Source of the DNA: Anisus vortex
Taxonomy: Eukaryota; Mollusca; Gastropoda; Planorbidae
Assembly: GCA_949126835.1 (NCBI GenBank)
Contig: OX421505.1
Span: 6,828,587-6,892,586, forward strand
DNA: 64,000 bases
Direction: 5' to 3'
Shown here piece after piece: positions 34,320 to 46,296 of the stretch. The position numbers and the translations under genes are program-made. Each line of letters begins with the position of its first letter. The stretch's first letter is position 1. The notes under the pieces are model-generated. The model was not told the origin of the DNA. It searched no databases and saw only the letters and a program-made list of their open reading frames with translations.

Positions 34320-34590
34320 GGAGCCCGGTAGCCGAGCGTCTGTGCGTTCGACTGGCGAGCCGAAGATCCCGGGTTTGAATCTTGGTGCATGCTAGAATTT
34401 TTTCCCCGGGTCTGGAGGGTGTCACTGAGTCTACCCAGCTCTGATGGGTACCTGACCTTAGTCGGGATAAAGTAAAGGCGGCTGTGCATAGTGATGGCCA
34501 CACAATTACCTAGTATGCCGAGGCCACAGAAACTGGTGAACGCTGCTTCATCGGACCTGTGGATCAACTCAGTCTGACGGGTACTGTACT
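34320..34590 (+). repeat. tRNA-derived SINE, copy 5, with 14-bp duplication
   Basis: Full-length copy of 271 bp with A box (GTAGCCGAGCG) and B box-like GGGTTTGAATCTT. The 14-bp direct repeat TATACAAGCGTAAT at 34306-34319 and 34591-34604 fixes both ends and shows a LINE-type insertion event. This copy gives the best definition of the family ends. Confidence 0.95.
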
Positions 34591-34840
34591 TATACAAGCG
34601 TAATTTAGAGACATTAAATCGTCAGTAAAATTTAATACAAGGCTGTCACCGATAACAGAGGGAGAACATCTGAGTATATCTTAGTCCTCTTTTTTTTTTC
34701 TATTTTTATAAATGACTGAGATGATAGTGAAACTTCTGATATTAAATTCGAAACCCTTTAGAATAACATCACAAAATTAGATAACACTCAAACAATCGAC
34801 AGATAAACATGCAACTTTTAAACATAGACACTTAACCACT

Positions 34841-35289
34841 CGACAGATAAACAAACGGACACTTAATCACACGACAGATAAACATACGAACAGTTAATCA
34901 TTGTGACAGATAAACACAGTTTTTCACTATACCATAAAAATAAATCGGAAAATAGTATAGATTATATTGCCAATTGTAAACAAACGGGATAGGGGGGAAT
35001 GAAAATACCTCATGGCATCAACAGGCCTACGGGGACACCTATGCCCTACGCCCACCCTTGGTTTTCCTCACTATCATTTCATCGTTATTTATAAAGAATT
35101 TAACCTTAATATTATTATATTTCTTTTTTTTTTAGTTTTTGAACTAGAAATCTATGCATGCATGCAACATTAATTAGACAAAAAAAAGCGTCCAGTTTGA
35201 TATCCCGACTATTTGCTCAGTAGACGTCTCGCATACTATCTAAGAGCAAGGCAATAGAGATTCTTCATTAGTACGAAATTGCAGAAAAT
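34841..35289. other. Unassigned AT-rich sequence
   Basis: Contains a short run of 'acagataaacatacg(a)acagttaatca' repeats at 34790-34920. No gene. Confidence 0.5.
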
Positions 35290-35825
35290 TTGCAGTGTCT
35301 CTAAGTTGTAGTAATATACACCAGTGTCCTGTATGTTGTAGCAATGTACACCAGTTTCTCTGCATGTTGTAGTAATATACACCAGTGTCTCTGTATGTTG
35401 TAGCAATATACACCAGTTTATCTGTATGTTGTAGTAATAGACACAAGTGTCTTAATAAGTTGTAGCAATAGACTTTAGCGTCTTCGTATGTTGTAGTAAT
35501 AGACACAAGTGTCTTGCTATGTTGTAACAATGCACAATAGTGTCTCTGTATTTTGCAGTAATATATACCATTTTCTCGGTATGTTACGGTAATAGACATC
35601 AGTGTATTGGTATGTTGTGGTAATAGACAACAGTGTGTAGGTATTTTGTGGTAATAGACAACAGTGTATCGGTATGTTGTGGTAATAGACAACAGCGTAT
35701 CGGTATGTTGTGGTAATAGACACCATTGTATCGGTATGTTGTGGTAATAGACACCATTGTATCGGTATGTTGTGGTAATAGACACCATTGTATCGGTATG
35801 TTGTGGTAATAGACAACAGTGTTTC
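35290..35825 (-). repeat. 31-bp minisatellite, about 17 copies
   Basis: Unit gtaatagacaccattgtatc ggtatgttgtg (31 bp; spacing shown, for example, by tcggtatg at 35700 and 35731). The right half is nearly perfect and the left half more diverged. Opens long Tyr/Thr-rich frames on the minus strand that are artefacts. Confidence 0.92.
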
Positions 35826-35865
35826 AGCTGTTGGAAAAATTTCAGTAAAATGTTTCCTTTGAAAA

Positions 35866-35940
35866 GTAAAGTCCCATGTGACCAAATTGATCCTTAAAGC
35901 CGGTGAAGCAGCGTTTAGGCTTACAGTCATATCTTTACAA
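35866..35940 (-). repeat. SINE 3'-end fragment
   Basis: Complement contains gctgcttcaccgg and ggatcaatttggtc, the 3' region of the SINE family. A related fragment lies at 36610-36700, and both share the following atatctttacaaaacataaa. Confidence 0.7.
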
Positions 35941-36094
35941 AACATAAAATATAATGTTCAAGAAAGTTTATAAAACTGTTCTTTTGTAATACGTTTTTTT
36001 TTAATAAGTGCCGATTATTCATTTAGTTTGTTCATGTTTTTCATAATAGTTTATTCTAGTTTAAAATATCTCTTATTTTAGTATATCATTGTAA

Positions 36095-37440
36095 AGTTAA
36101 AATATTACATGAAAGAAAGGATATCATATAAGTTTCGACAAAGTTAAGGATACTTTTGAGGAAAAAATGTTTTCTATTTTATATAATTAACTTATAGATC
36201 TAATTGACAATACTTGTATAATTATATTTTTTTTTTCTATTTTAGATAGTTACTAGTAGTATTTCGTCCGTCGTGATCGACGATGACCACCATTCTTGTC
36301 GTCCTAGGAAGTTTGGTGTGTGGCTGTACAATAGGTTCTCAAGTGGCTAATGGGACCTATAATTGCTCGGAAGGTACGTTGGCAAACCGTACACGGGAAG
36401 GTCGCAACGTCAAGAGTGAGCTCTAGGGCACGGTCTTTCCTGGCTTGCCTCATTAACTCATAATCAAAAATATTTTTATTAAAGACAAAATTGGTATGCT
36501 GAAATCGTACATTTTGTTAAACTAGTATAAAGGAAATGTTTTGCAGGGCTTATATAAAAAATATTTAGTTTAAAGAATATTTTTTGTAAAATGTTTGCAT
36601 CAAATAGTAAAGTAAGTTTCGCATTGGACCAAATTCATCATTAAACTCTGTGAAGCTGCATTTAGGCTTACAGCAATATCTTTACAAAACATAAACATTT
36701 CTTTTCAGAATAGTTTATACAATGTTTAAAACAAACAGTAAATACTACATAGCTTTACAAATTCATTTTTATATTTTCTCTTTTAAAGAAAACCGGCTCC
36801 GGCTCTGTATGAATGGGGTCAAATGGGTGACACAGAAATAAACTGTTTGAAAAAAACAACTAATTAAATATATAGACTATCGCTAATATGGTCTCCACAG
36901 GCACATGCATTCAGTCCCCACCCCACGTTAAATTTACCTCAGGTAAATAACAATGCGGCAATTGTTCGTTTTCAATAGCACAAATACCAGAAAATAAACA
37001 TGGTCATCCAGTCACTGGGCTTGGCGAGACGGATTGCTTCTCTCACATCTTCCCCCCTCCATCACCGTGTTTTGGTGGCTCACGCAAGTACAATTAAATG
37101 TTTGACGTGCAAAATGAGACGTCAATCAAAGCGTTGCCCCCCCCCCCCCCCCCCCCCGGTGTACTATGAAAAGAGAAAATTGGTGGTTTACACACGTTGC
37201 CAGCTTTGAAGTAAATGGATAAAGAAACGTTACAAACTTTTACGAGTGTTATCTCATAGTTACGATTAAAATAATGTAAGTTTAATGGTACAAACTGAAC
37301 TATTTTAAAACAATCAAGCAACAAGATCAGTGGTATTTGATGTTGTACAGATGTATTTTACTTCTTCGGCATCCTTTTAACATCCCATACGGTTGTCGTC
37401 GCTTTGGTGGGTGTAGTTTACTATTACCCGAAATAACTTC
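36095..37440 (-). repeat. Duplicated segment, copy 1
   Basis: Aligns by eye with 63152-63985. It includes the LINE 3' end at 36250-36475 and, beyond a roughly 500-bp stretch missing from the other copy (about 36575-37070), a shared block starting gtggctcacgc at 37076. A 20-odd-base poly(C) run at 37137-37157 interrupts it. Confidence 0.75.
36250..36475 (-). pseudogene. LINE 3' end with C2H2 finger
   Basis: The minus strand reads RQARKDRALELTLDVATFPC then TVCQRTFRAIIGPISHLRTY: a CxxC...HxxxxH finger at the end of the LINE ORF, close to that at 52740-52860. Tail gacgacaag...cgtcgtgatcgac shared with the other copies. Confidence 0.75.
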
Positions 37441-38109
37441 CATGCTGAATTACAAAGAAAAGAATGATGATGTAACATAATATTCAGAAATTAATGCACA
37501 ATAAGCAAAGAGAATGTCAATACTTTTCGAAAGATTATAATGTTATAGTGTTTTATTACAGTGTTTTGTATGTCTATTTTGTAAATAATTTGTGAAAATA
37601 TTCCTAAAATTTGCTTTTATATTTTATGTCCTTAAATATACCAAACTATTATCAATTAAGATAAGCTGCACGAGGATGTGAATGGGCGAGATAAAATAAA
37701 TCCCACCTAGTTTTTTCAAGATCTTAAGAGTTTCATTGACAAGTCTTAACGATTATGCATGCATAAAAGGAAAAAGAGCCAAAGAGTAAAACATTTCCGG
37801 TCCCATTCGATCATTTATTCAAAACATGTCTTTGTGCCGCGGTACTGGTTGTACAAAAAGATTTAGAGGATTAAATTGTAGGCCCTATTTTATTTTCAAA
37901 AGATGTGGCCAAAACAAAACGATGTATTGTGAATGTCACATTTGAAAAATAACCTATTTATAATCCCAAACTAATTGCTAGATGCAAAATATATATTTTT
38001 TTATGAATCTACGCATTGTGTTATTTGAATAGCCAAGGAAGCAACTCTTGACTTTATTTTAGTTTAGTTTATAAACAAAGATAAATTTATGTTATTTAGC
38101 TAGCTGTAT
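37441..38109. other. Unassigned AT-rich sequence
   Basis: No gene, named repeat or structured motif recognised. Confidence 0.5.
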
Positions 38110-38625
38110 GATAGAAATGAAGAATCATCTACAACTTCAAATCAATAAAATACAAGAATGGACCAAATCGAATGGATTTACATTTTCTGCTCAAAAAACA
38201 AAAGTAGTGCATTTCTATCAGATACACAAAAACAACCCAACCCTGTACTATACCTTTATAAAAAACAGGTTCCTATAGCTACTAACGTCAAATTTATCGG
38301 AGTAACATTTAATAGTAAATTATATTTCCTACTACATATAAAGGAAGTAAAATCCAAGTGTCAGAAATCCAAGAATCTACTGAAAACTTTTGCAAATACA
38401 GATTTGGGTGGAGAGAAAAAAATCTACTGAAAATATAAAGATCACACATTAGATCAAAATTAGATTACGGATGTTTAGTATACTGATCAACAAGAACATC
38501 ATATCTAAAAATGCTTGATCCTGTACAAAATCAATGCATGTCTCTATGTCTATGAGCATTTAGAATTACTCATTATGAAAATTTATGAAGGTATTATTGG
38601 ATTAAAAATGTCTTATATTTTATAT
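38110..38625 (+). pseudogene. LINE RT remnant (jockey-like)
   Basis: Reads MKNHLQLQINKIQEWTKSNG, FTFSAQKTKVVHF, then after frame changes VKFIGVTFNSKLYF, LRSKLDYGCLVY-like and MLDPVQNQCMSLCL-like segments. These are typical of the palm/thumb part of jockey-type LINE ORF2. Several stops. Confidence 0.75.
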
Positions 38626-39599
38626 TATTGTACTTACCTGCATAATATACCATACTATTTGCTTACATATGGTCAACCTTCATTAGTGTACTAATATACA
38701 CACAAATGTAACGTTATACTTACAACGCAGTATCGTTTGCCGCCATACCCTAGCCAAATGCAAAATGGTGGGTCACTGTCATCATTGCAACAAGGTCTAT
38801 TATTACATAGTTCGCCTTGTTTTGCGCACTGAAGGAGAACGAAATAAAGTTAGCGAACCTTACAACATTTTCCCATTTTCTCTTTTTTGTTTCATTTTAT
38901 AATTTTAAAAGACAAAACTGAGCTGACTACCATGTGTACAAAGAAAAAAATATAAATAAAGTATATAAATATATATATAATCTCCGTGAGTGCATTCAGA
39001 TTGATTCTCTAAATAATAAAAACGCTAAGATACGCCTCTGCATAATAGCGCATTCTGTCACGGAAGACACTATATCCGCTTGTTTAATTATATTTGGGAG
39101 TTTATTCCATTTCGTCTATTTGTTGAAGAGTCTGCTGTAACTGAACAAGCCAATTCTTGAGTGTTAGTATCAGGAACAGCTATGACACTTATAATATATG
39201 GAATCGGAGTTATTTCTCATATTTTCGAAAACTAAAACAGGGCAGCAAATTCAGAAATTGTTGATTCTTCAGGTAACCCGCATCGTAAACCATTGCTTAA
39301 AACATATGTCAATACAGTAATGACATATTCATGGATTATCCTATAGCACTGAACCATGATGAACTTCCCGGGCTGTTCTATATAACTATAGCACCCAACT
39401 CAAAGACATGGATAAAATACTCAATCAAATCTACCTTCGCCCAGTAGAATGCTTTCGCTCTTGACCTAAACCATGTGTGATTCGGTCAGTTCTAAACTAT
39501 GCCACTGGGCAACTGGTCACAATGGGATCTTGTGTAAAATTTATGTAATAAACAAAACCCAATAAGCATATCAAGTCTATTGGATCGACATAAAAAATA
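38626..39599. other. Unassigned AT-rich sequence
   Basis: No gene or repeat recognised; may include more of the eroded LINE. Confidence 0.4.
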
Positions 39600-40985
39600 A
39601 CATTTGTCGAGATTGTTACGTGACATAGTATCAATGTAATAATATGCCAATATAAAACCACGAAGTAAGGTACCTGGGGGTATTAAGGTCCATCTAACAG
39701 ACTTTTAGTTATCTAAACCATAAAATATTACTTTAGAAGAAATATTTTTGAGTGCTGTTTAAGATTAATCATTTCTCAATGCAAACATGCTATTTGTTTA
39801 TTGAGATATTAGTTATAACTAAAGTTATTCATATTTATTTTGTAACATGCCCTCAATGGGCCTTATTACACTCATAGGCGGGTAATAAGGCCCATGTAAT
39901 AAAAAATATAAAAAATAAAGAAATAATAAACAAAATTGTGAAACTGTATTTATTTAATGTTTAGATAAACATATCTTACATTTACAAAGTAAAAAAAAAT
40001 ATTATCATATATATAAAAGTAAGCCATTTTGTGATACCATATTAAATATCATTTAAAATTAAAAAAAAAAATAGTAATTTAAATCCTGAATTTAGGTGAT
40101 TTTGTCGTGTTTAACAAGGAATTTTTTTTATGGCAGCTTCTCTTCGTGGCAAACCATTTTGCACAGCTTAGAGTGCATCCTGCATTTGATTTTCTGTTGA
40201 ATTAGCTTTAGATTTTCCAGTTACCATTTACTTTTGTCACTATTTTAAAACTGAAAATAGAAAAAAAAATATTTTATTCATTATAAGCTTATACTATTTT
40301 AAAAGTCTATATTCAGATGTAGCTTAAACCATTTCATTTATAGATTTAAGTTAAATTATTATTTTAAAAATATGCACAAAGAAAATTCAATTTAAAGAAA
40401 ATAGAGACGTTTTTATAAATAAAGTTCATGGACCTTATTACCCGATTTCTAGTGTACCTTATTACCCGCTTCGGACCTACCACCTTTAAAGATAAAATGT
40501 TTTTTTCTTTGAATATTTGTATGAATATTACATGTTGAGTATTGCTAACTAATAAATTCTAAATGCTAATACATGCAGTTTAAAAAAAAATAAAAGCATT
40601 ATGAAATATTTAAAAATGCAAAAATACGTACCTTTAAAATTAGACTTGAGCCAATCTTGACAGACCCAACGAACTTATATTGCTACGGTGAAAATACGGT
40701 AAAGTAAGGCAGACTTTTTTTTTGCTGCCAGTGATCAAGCCATATAACTAGAACATTTTAATGCAGAAAAAAAGTTTCGCATTCTATATTTTCCCTTCGT
40801 TTACACAAGTGGGCCTTATTACCAGTCGGGCCTTACTACCCCCAGGCACCTTATTATATGTCTTTGTAACTATTATATCTTCCCACCCACAACATTGTAT
40901 TAAAAAAAACTATGTATTCTTGTAATTCACAATGTTAAGAACGCTAGTATTGAAAGTACATTACGCCGTTAAGATAGGCCTAGCT
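39600..40985 (+). mobile_element. LINE 3' tail split by a TA-flanked element
   Basis: 39600-39667 and 40852-40985 together match the LINE tail at 22990-23150 (atgtctttgtaactattatatcttccca...). The interruption is the element at 39668-40851. Confidence 0.75.
39668..40851. mobile_element. 1.2-kb TA-flanked transposon without coding capacity
   Basis: Ends AGGTACCTGGGGGTATTAAG and, inverted, AGGTGCCTGGGGGTAGTAAG; flanking TA at 39666-39667 and 40852-40853. The empty site is preserved at about 23025-23044. Inside are more ggccttattac/gtaataaggcc motifs in both orientations. No transposase is visible. The TA duplication suggests a Tc1/mariner-type origin. A TWA duplication (PIF/Harbinger) is less likely, because the third base differs between the two sides. 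Confidence 0.85.
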
Positions 40986-42404
40986 AGGGTTGCCAGACGT
41001 CCGTCAAAAGGAGGACATGTCCTCATTTTAGCCCTGTGTCCTCCGTCCGGCAGGCAAAGCTAAAAACCCTTAAAATGTTCGGCTTTTGTACGCCAAAGAT
41101 GTTAAGAATCCTTTTTTTTTTTTTCATTTTTTATGTTGTTTTTTACTGTCAATAATTGGATGAGACGGGTAAAGCAATACACGGGAGTATTTAGGAGTAA
41201 AAGTGTAAAAAATTCGGTTGTGTTTTCTAATGTGTTGTTAGATTAATTGTCCATCGATCTTCTCTTTCCTCACCTTACCTTCCCTTGCACACATACATTC
41301 AAATTTACCTATGTAACTGCTTTATTGTTACAAAAGATAAGATGCGATATATTCTACGTACGTGAGTCACAATAATATTATGATAAAACACCATTGCAGC
41401 ACATAATTTTAATTCACTTTTAAATTCATCCTATTAAAACATAATTCATAAATATATAAATCAAAGGATATTTCCTAAGTCCAATTTTATTAAAATATAA
41501 TACCATAATTCATATACATACTTATTACTCGAAATCCAAAAGTTTAATCATTATATCTAGTAAAAAAAACACGTGATCAATCTATTTTTCAACATCACTT
41601 CTTACCCAATATTCTCGTGCTAAGCAAGAATACAATATGACTGCGTAATTTAAACTACAGCTAATGCGCATTTAGAAACACAGACAATCATGGCAATACA
41701 ATCATGGAATATCATTACAATCATGAATTTTACTTCATCAAATAAAAGGGAGACAACTAATGCTTCTTAAGAGTTGACTTAATAATATTGATTATATCCT
41801 TTTGACAATTTATCATTATATCATTCTTTATAGCATACTTTATTTATCATCTATTTAATGATTTAGCATCTTAGCAACAAGCATGAAAATTTAAAGTTCT
41901 TAGTATATCATGAGTACCAGTGTAAATATGGAACGCTCTGTTGCAACAATTCTTAAACGTTTGTATCATTACCACATTTCAATAAATTGTTGGGCTAGCA
42001 TTGACACATCGACCTCCGTATTTGTTATCTTGTTTTATCACATCTTTATCTGTTGTTTCAGTTTGTATTTCACAACTACGTTTAATCAACTATTGAGATA
42101 CGCAAAACTAAACTTACTTCCTGAGATGAAACGGAGATCATGGCGATACAACAAAACACACAAAGGATTTTCATTAACATGGTGTTGGTTCACAAGAAAT
42201 ATTTTTTTTTCTAAAGATAAAAATTGAAAACAAAATATGTATAGTTAACAAAAACAAAAAAACAATAATCAACGCAAACTATTGTTTTGTTCTATATATG
42301 AAATATGTGTGTGTAACTAAATAGAAAAGATACAGTATCCTTATAAAATGTTACAAAATATTATTTTACTAAGCTATACAAAAGGAAGGCACTCTCAGTA
42401 AGTA
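40986..42404. other. Unassigned; possible repeat edge at 40985
   Basis: agggttgccagacgtccg at 40987-41004 resembles the edge of a hAT-like dispersed repeat, but no partner end was found. The rest is AT-rich with one open frame at 41910-42227 that has no recognisable motif. Confidence 0.4.
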
Positions 42405-42680
42405 AAGTATCTTTCAGACTATATTGATTCATATGGCCGGTGAAGCAGCGTTAACAGGTTTCTGTGGCGAGGGCATACTAGGGGGAGGCGTGGCCATGTA
42501 AATGTCCAGCCGCCTTTACTTTACCCCAACTAATATATATAATATTATAAGATAATCATTAGAGCTGGTTAGACACAGGGACACTTCTATCCCGGAAACG
42601 AATCTTCGCCTTCACTAGCGTTCGAACCCAGAACATTTAAAACGCAAACTGAAAGCGCCGCCGCTCGGTCACAGTGCACT
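42405..42680 (-). repeat. tRNA-derived SINE, copy 6
   Basis: Minus-strand copy with ggtgaagcagcgtt at its left and gccgccgctcggtcacagtgc at its right. A small AT insertion (aatatatataat) lies in the middle. Confidence 0.85.
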
Positions 42681-43361
42681 CTTAGAAAAGTGTACTTATT
42701 GTTGATCCACTACTATTTTATCATTCAGCTTTACGTTAATGTTACAAAGTGTTACTGCCTTATTTCCCTGTTTACCTTTTAGAAAGGTATACTTATTGTT
42801 GATCCACTACTATTTTATCATTCAGCTTTACGTTAATGTTACAAAGTGTTACTGCCTTATTTCCCTGTTTACCTTTTAGAAAGGTATACTTATTGTTGAT
42901 CCACTACTATTTTATCATTCAGCTTTACGTTAATGTTACAAAGTGTTACTGCCTTATTTCCCTGTTTACATTTTAGAAAGGTATACTTATTGTTGATCCA
43001 CTACTATTTTATCATTCAGCTTTACGTTAATGTTACAAAGTGTTACTGCCTTATTTCCCTGTTTACCTTTTAGAAAGATATACTTATTGTTGATCCACTA
43101 CTATTTTATCATTCAGCTTTACGTTAATGTTACAAAGTGTTACTGCCTTATTTCCCTGTTTACCTTTTAGAAAGGTATACTTATTGTTGATCCACTACTA
43201 TTTTATCATTCAGCTTTACGTTAATGTTACAAAGTGTTACTGCCTTATTTCCCTGTTTACCTTTTAGAAAGGTATACTTATTGTTGATCCACTACTATTT
43301 TATCATTCAGCTTTACGTTAATGTTACAAAGTGTTACTGCCTTATTTCCCTGTTTACATTT
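42681..43361 (+). repeat. 97-bp tandem repeat, seven near-perfect copies
   Basis: acttattgttgatccac starts at 42694, 42791, 42888, 42985, 43082, 43179 and 43276, exactly 97 bp apart. Copies differ at only a few bases. The array abuts the tRNA-like end of SINE copy 6. Each unit contains tttccctgtttaccttttag followed by aaaggtata, resembling a 3' splice site closely followed by a 5' splice site. Confidence 0.97.
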
Positions 43362-44023
43362 CAGAAGTACCAACTGTGAAGTATTAATTGAATTTGAAAT
43401 CTCGAATGAAATTATTTTGATTAAAAAAATAGGAATGTTGTGTAGTATGTATGTGACGTCATTTGGAGACGAATGAAGAACGAAAAATGGAATACAAGAA
43501 AAGATGTTTAAAAATCCCTTTCACAAGTAATAATAAATAATTTATGATAATTTATAAAGTTTATATATTTCACTTGCAACACTTGTTAAGTCGTAAGATT
43601 GTATTCCAACAAAGCCTATGCTTAAGACCAGAAACTATTGTGCATAAAGTGTAATTTTAAAGACAATGAAAAATTACCATTCGTCTTGTAAAATAATAAA
43701 GACCCCAGTGTAAAAGGAGTTGTGTTTAACCAAAAAAAACACTCTTAATAATTATTTTTCAACAAGTTTTTAAACTTAGATCTTTAACACCAAGTAGCAA
43801 ACTGCAAAAATGAACATACTTTATTCTTTAGCTGAAAACTGTTTCAAAAGATGGAACGTTTGAATATTGTAGAGATGTCTAGCAGTTTATATAGAGACAC
43901 AATCCAGTGTTGTACATACATATTACAAAACTGCTACATATGTTTATTAAGAGGCAACGTGGCGTTTAGAAATTCCCTTAACAAATTATTTTCTAAATTA
44001 TGCTGACAATCATATATCAATGA
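43362..44023. other. Unassigned AT-rich sequence
   Basis: No gene recognised. Ends at the left LTR. Confidence 0.5.
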
Positions 44024-45298
44024 TGTCACAATTCTGGATTTAATCGTGACTATTAGCACTTAGATAGATAGCAGTGTATAACTAGAACCTTAGATTAGCT
44101 TAAGTTTAGCTAGAATAGAGAGAAGGTTAGTCTGACGTCACTATCTTCTCCCTCCCTTACGCAATTACATCTCCCCATCACTCTTTCTCACCTGTTTCTT
44201 TACCCTTCACTATACTCTTGTACTACGCCCAAATTCAGAGTCTACTGACTAATACGATTCAACTTGGTACTACATCTTGGTTGAATGGGTACGAATGTGT
44301 TAGTTAGAATGTATATATTTTATCCTATGCTATATTAATGTATTCATATCATGTCTTAATGTATTTATTCTTGTACTATTTTAACGCATGTGTAGACAGT
44401 CATTACTCAATCCCTCACTCACCCCCTCCTCTTCGCGCCCCCGCCACCCCCACCCCCTTTTATATCCCCTCCGCTTAACGGCACGTTATGCAATTGCTTT
44501 GAGACGGTCGTTCCCTGAGCGTTGACCAGAGAACCCAGTTCGCACACATATAACTAATTCTCGACCGAACCCCCCCCCCCAGCCACTTGAGTTAACTACT
44601 TAAAATTCTACCAAAGGGAGATAAATTCCCCCACTCAGCATGACGTCTGTATCAATCGTCTTTCATCTAGACCTCTCCCCCCCCCCTTTCCGCCCTCGCA
44701 ACCCCGACCCCCAATCCATTTTCGGCTCCAATAAGCTTTTCTTATGCAAATGTATATTCAATCTAGCCAATGAGAATAGGATGTAATTAAATGTAAGCCA
44801 ACCAAATTAACCTTGGGTCAGGTGACTAATGTTCACGAAAAAGCCCGCCCAACTAAACTAAAGCAGATCTCCCCCAGCTCCCGAGCTAGATACATCGTTT
44901 TGGTCTAGCTCCCGAATTGTTACTTGGACTTGCAGATACTTAGCCAGTAATCGTAATTTCCTCATTATAGTTACGTAGCCTAAACTTGGATTCCGCAACA
45001 ACACAGTATATTGAGTGATAGACGTTCCTGTGCATATATCTCAAGCATTATATCTCCCCTGCATGTTAGTATGTATATTTCATCATTGGATATTGAATTT
45101 GAATCATAAATAAACACCTGAAACGTAACCAGAGACTTGCTTGCCTAACTTAGAACTGTCTGTTTGTGTGTGTTTAATAACATCTAAACGAGCCAGTAGA
45201 GAACAAATAAATATTCCAGGTCAACTACAGCATCGGCAACTCATACCTCTAAGACAACCAGCCATTATTACCCCCCTCTCAATTGCCACGTCGTGACA
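44024..45298 (+). repeat. Left LTR
   Basis: 1275 bp beginning TGTCACAATTCTGG and ending CGTGACA, so the outermost six bases (TGTCAC/GTGACA) are a perfect inverted repeat. A TATA-like ttttatatcc is at about 44457 and AATAAA at 45108-45113, plausible promoter and polyadenylation signals. Confidence 0.95.
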
Positions 45299-46296
45299 AA
45301 GTGGGACCTCGTGTCCGGGATTATCTGAACTTCAAGCCGTTCAGCGCACTGTCAACAGCAACAACCCGAGGACTACGCCGATTCTGAAACCGACCCTGGA
45401 TGGGGGCTCATCTCTCTACAACACAAAGACTCTAAGCCAGCAACCAGACCCGTCATCCCAACGCCAGCAACCAGATCCATCAACCCATCAAACCAGGCTC
45501 GCCACTTTACGCAGCCTACGCTTACGCCACCCCAGCCTACGCCTACGACACCCTAGCCTACGCTTACGCCACCCCAGCCTACGCCTACGACACCCCAGCC
45601 TACGCTTACGCCACCCCAGCCTACGCCTACGTCACCCCAGCCTACGCACCCCAGATACGCCAACCTAAGCCCCCCAGATTCGCCACTCCGAGCAATCTAC
45701 GCCACCCCAGCCAACTCACCCCATTAAGCCAGGCTCGCCACACTACGCCAGCCTACGTCACCCCAGACACACCAGCAACCAAATTTGCCACCCCATTACG
45801 CCAGATTTGCCGCCCCAACCGCCAGGTCGCCACCCTCTGGCCCCGCATCAACGTACCGGCACCCGAGACGTCAGCAGAGAGACCCACCGCCGCCGCATCA
45901 GCCTGCCCGACAACTAGAGACCGCCGAGAACCCGACAACTGCCCTGTCAACCTCCCCGTAGGAACCCGCCGTAGTTCCCGGTATCCAAACCCGGAAAAAT
46001 AGACACTAACATTAAACGCTAATCCAGTCCCGGCACGGGGAAAGAGAATTCCTAACCAGCCCGAAGTTATCTGCACCAACAGCGCCGAGCGCCATATAAA
46101 CGATAACTTTATGATTGGATATACGTGTGTTAGTGTATGTGTGTAAAATTCTGGAATTGCTGTCTGGTGAGTACCATTTTGAGTTGTATTACGTTAGCTA
46201 AACTCTGAACCCCAACACCCCTCCTATATTTTCCTTTCCTATCTCGCTATATCTCTGTCCGCCTCTAGTATCTTAATCTCGCCTCACTCTGTTACT
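45299..46296 (+). other. Leader of the retrotransposon with 21-bp repeats
   Basis: About 1 kb, C-rich. The bases just after the LTR (aagtgggacctcgtgtccgg) are where a tRNA primer site is expected; I cannot name the tRNA. At 45520-45640 a cctacgcttacgccacccca unit of about 21 bp repeats some six times, alternating with a cgcctacgac variant. Confidence 0.6.

Larger units (their letters stand above)
32290..34840 (+). pseudogene. LINE ORF2 remnant carrying three insertions
   Basis: Pieces separated by insertions read NAIKNYEKKKRNKIKK and RTQKEYWRILKDN (33100-33240). Then come SCGHDNICNEYIKS and MIPTYVKLLNVILRYGIYP (33830-33945), PENVRPITLLSCLGTLFSSI and REGYSTTEASFIPL (33990-34170), and finally SPLFFSIFINDWDD (34680-34740). 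These are motifs of a LINE reverse transcriptase fingers-palm region. Frameshifts show decay. The MITE pair (32561-33029), the CTCCCTTT MITE (33249-33659) and a SINE (34320-34590) lie inside. Confidence 0.8.

Noticed and set aside
35240..35945. Open frames of 182 and 142 codons on the minus strand
   Set aside because: They lie in a 31-bp minisatellite; the protein is a Tyr/Thr-rich repeat in shifting phase with no family resemblance.
41910..42227. 105-codon open frame with a hydrophobic stretch
   Set aside because: Reads like chance AT-rich sequence; no recognisable family, start context or splice partners. Kept only as unassigned.
45753..46079. Minus-strand 108-codon open frame
   Set aside because: Antisense to the retrotransposon leader in C-rich sequence; no motif and no equivalent in the other LTR element.
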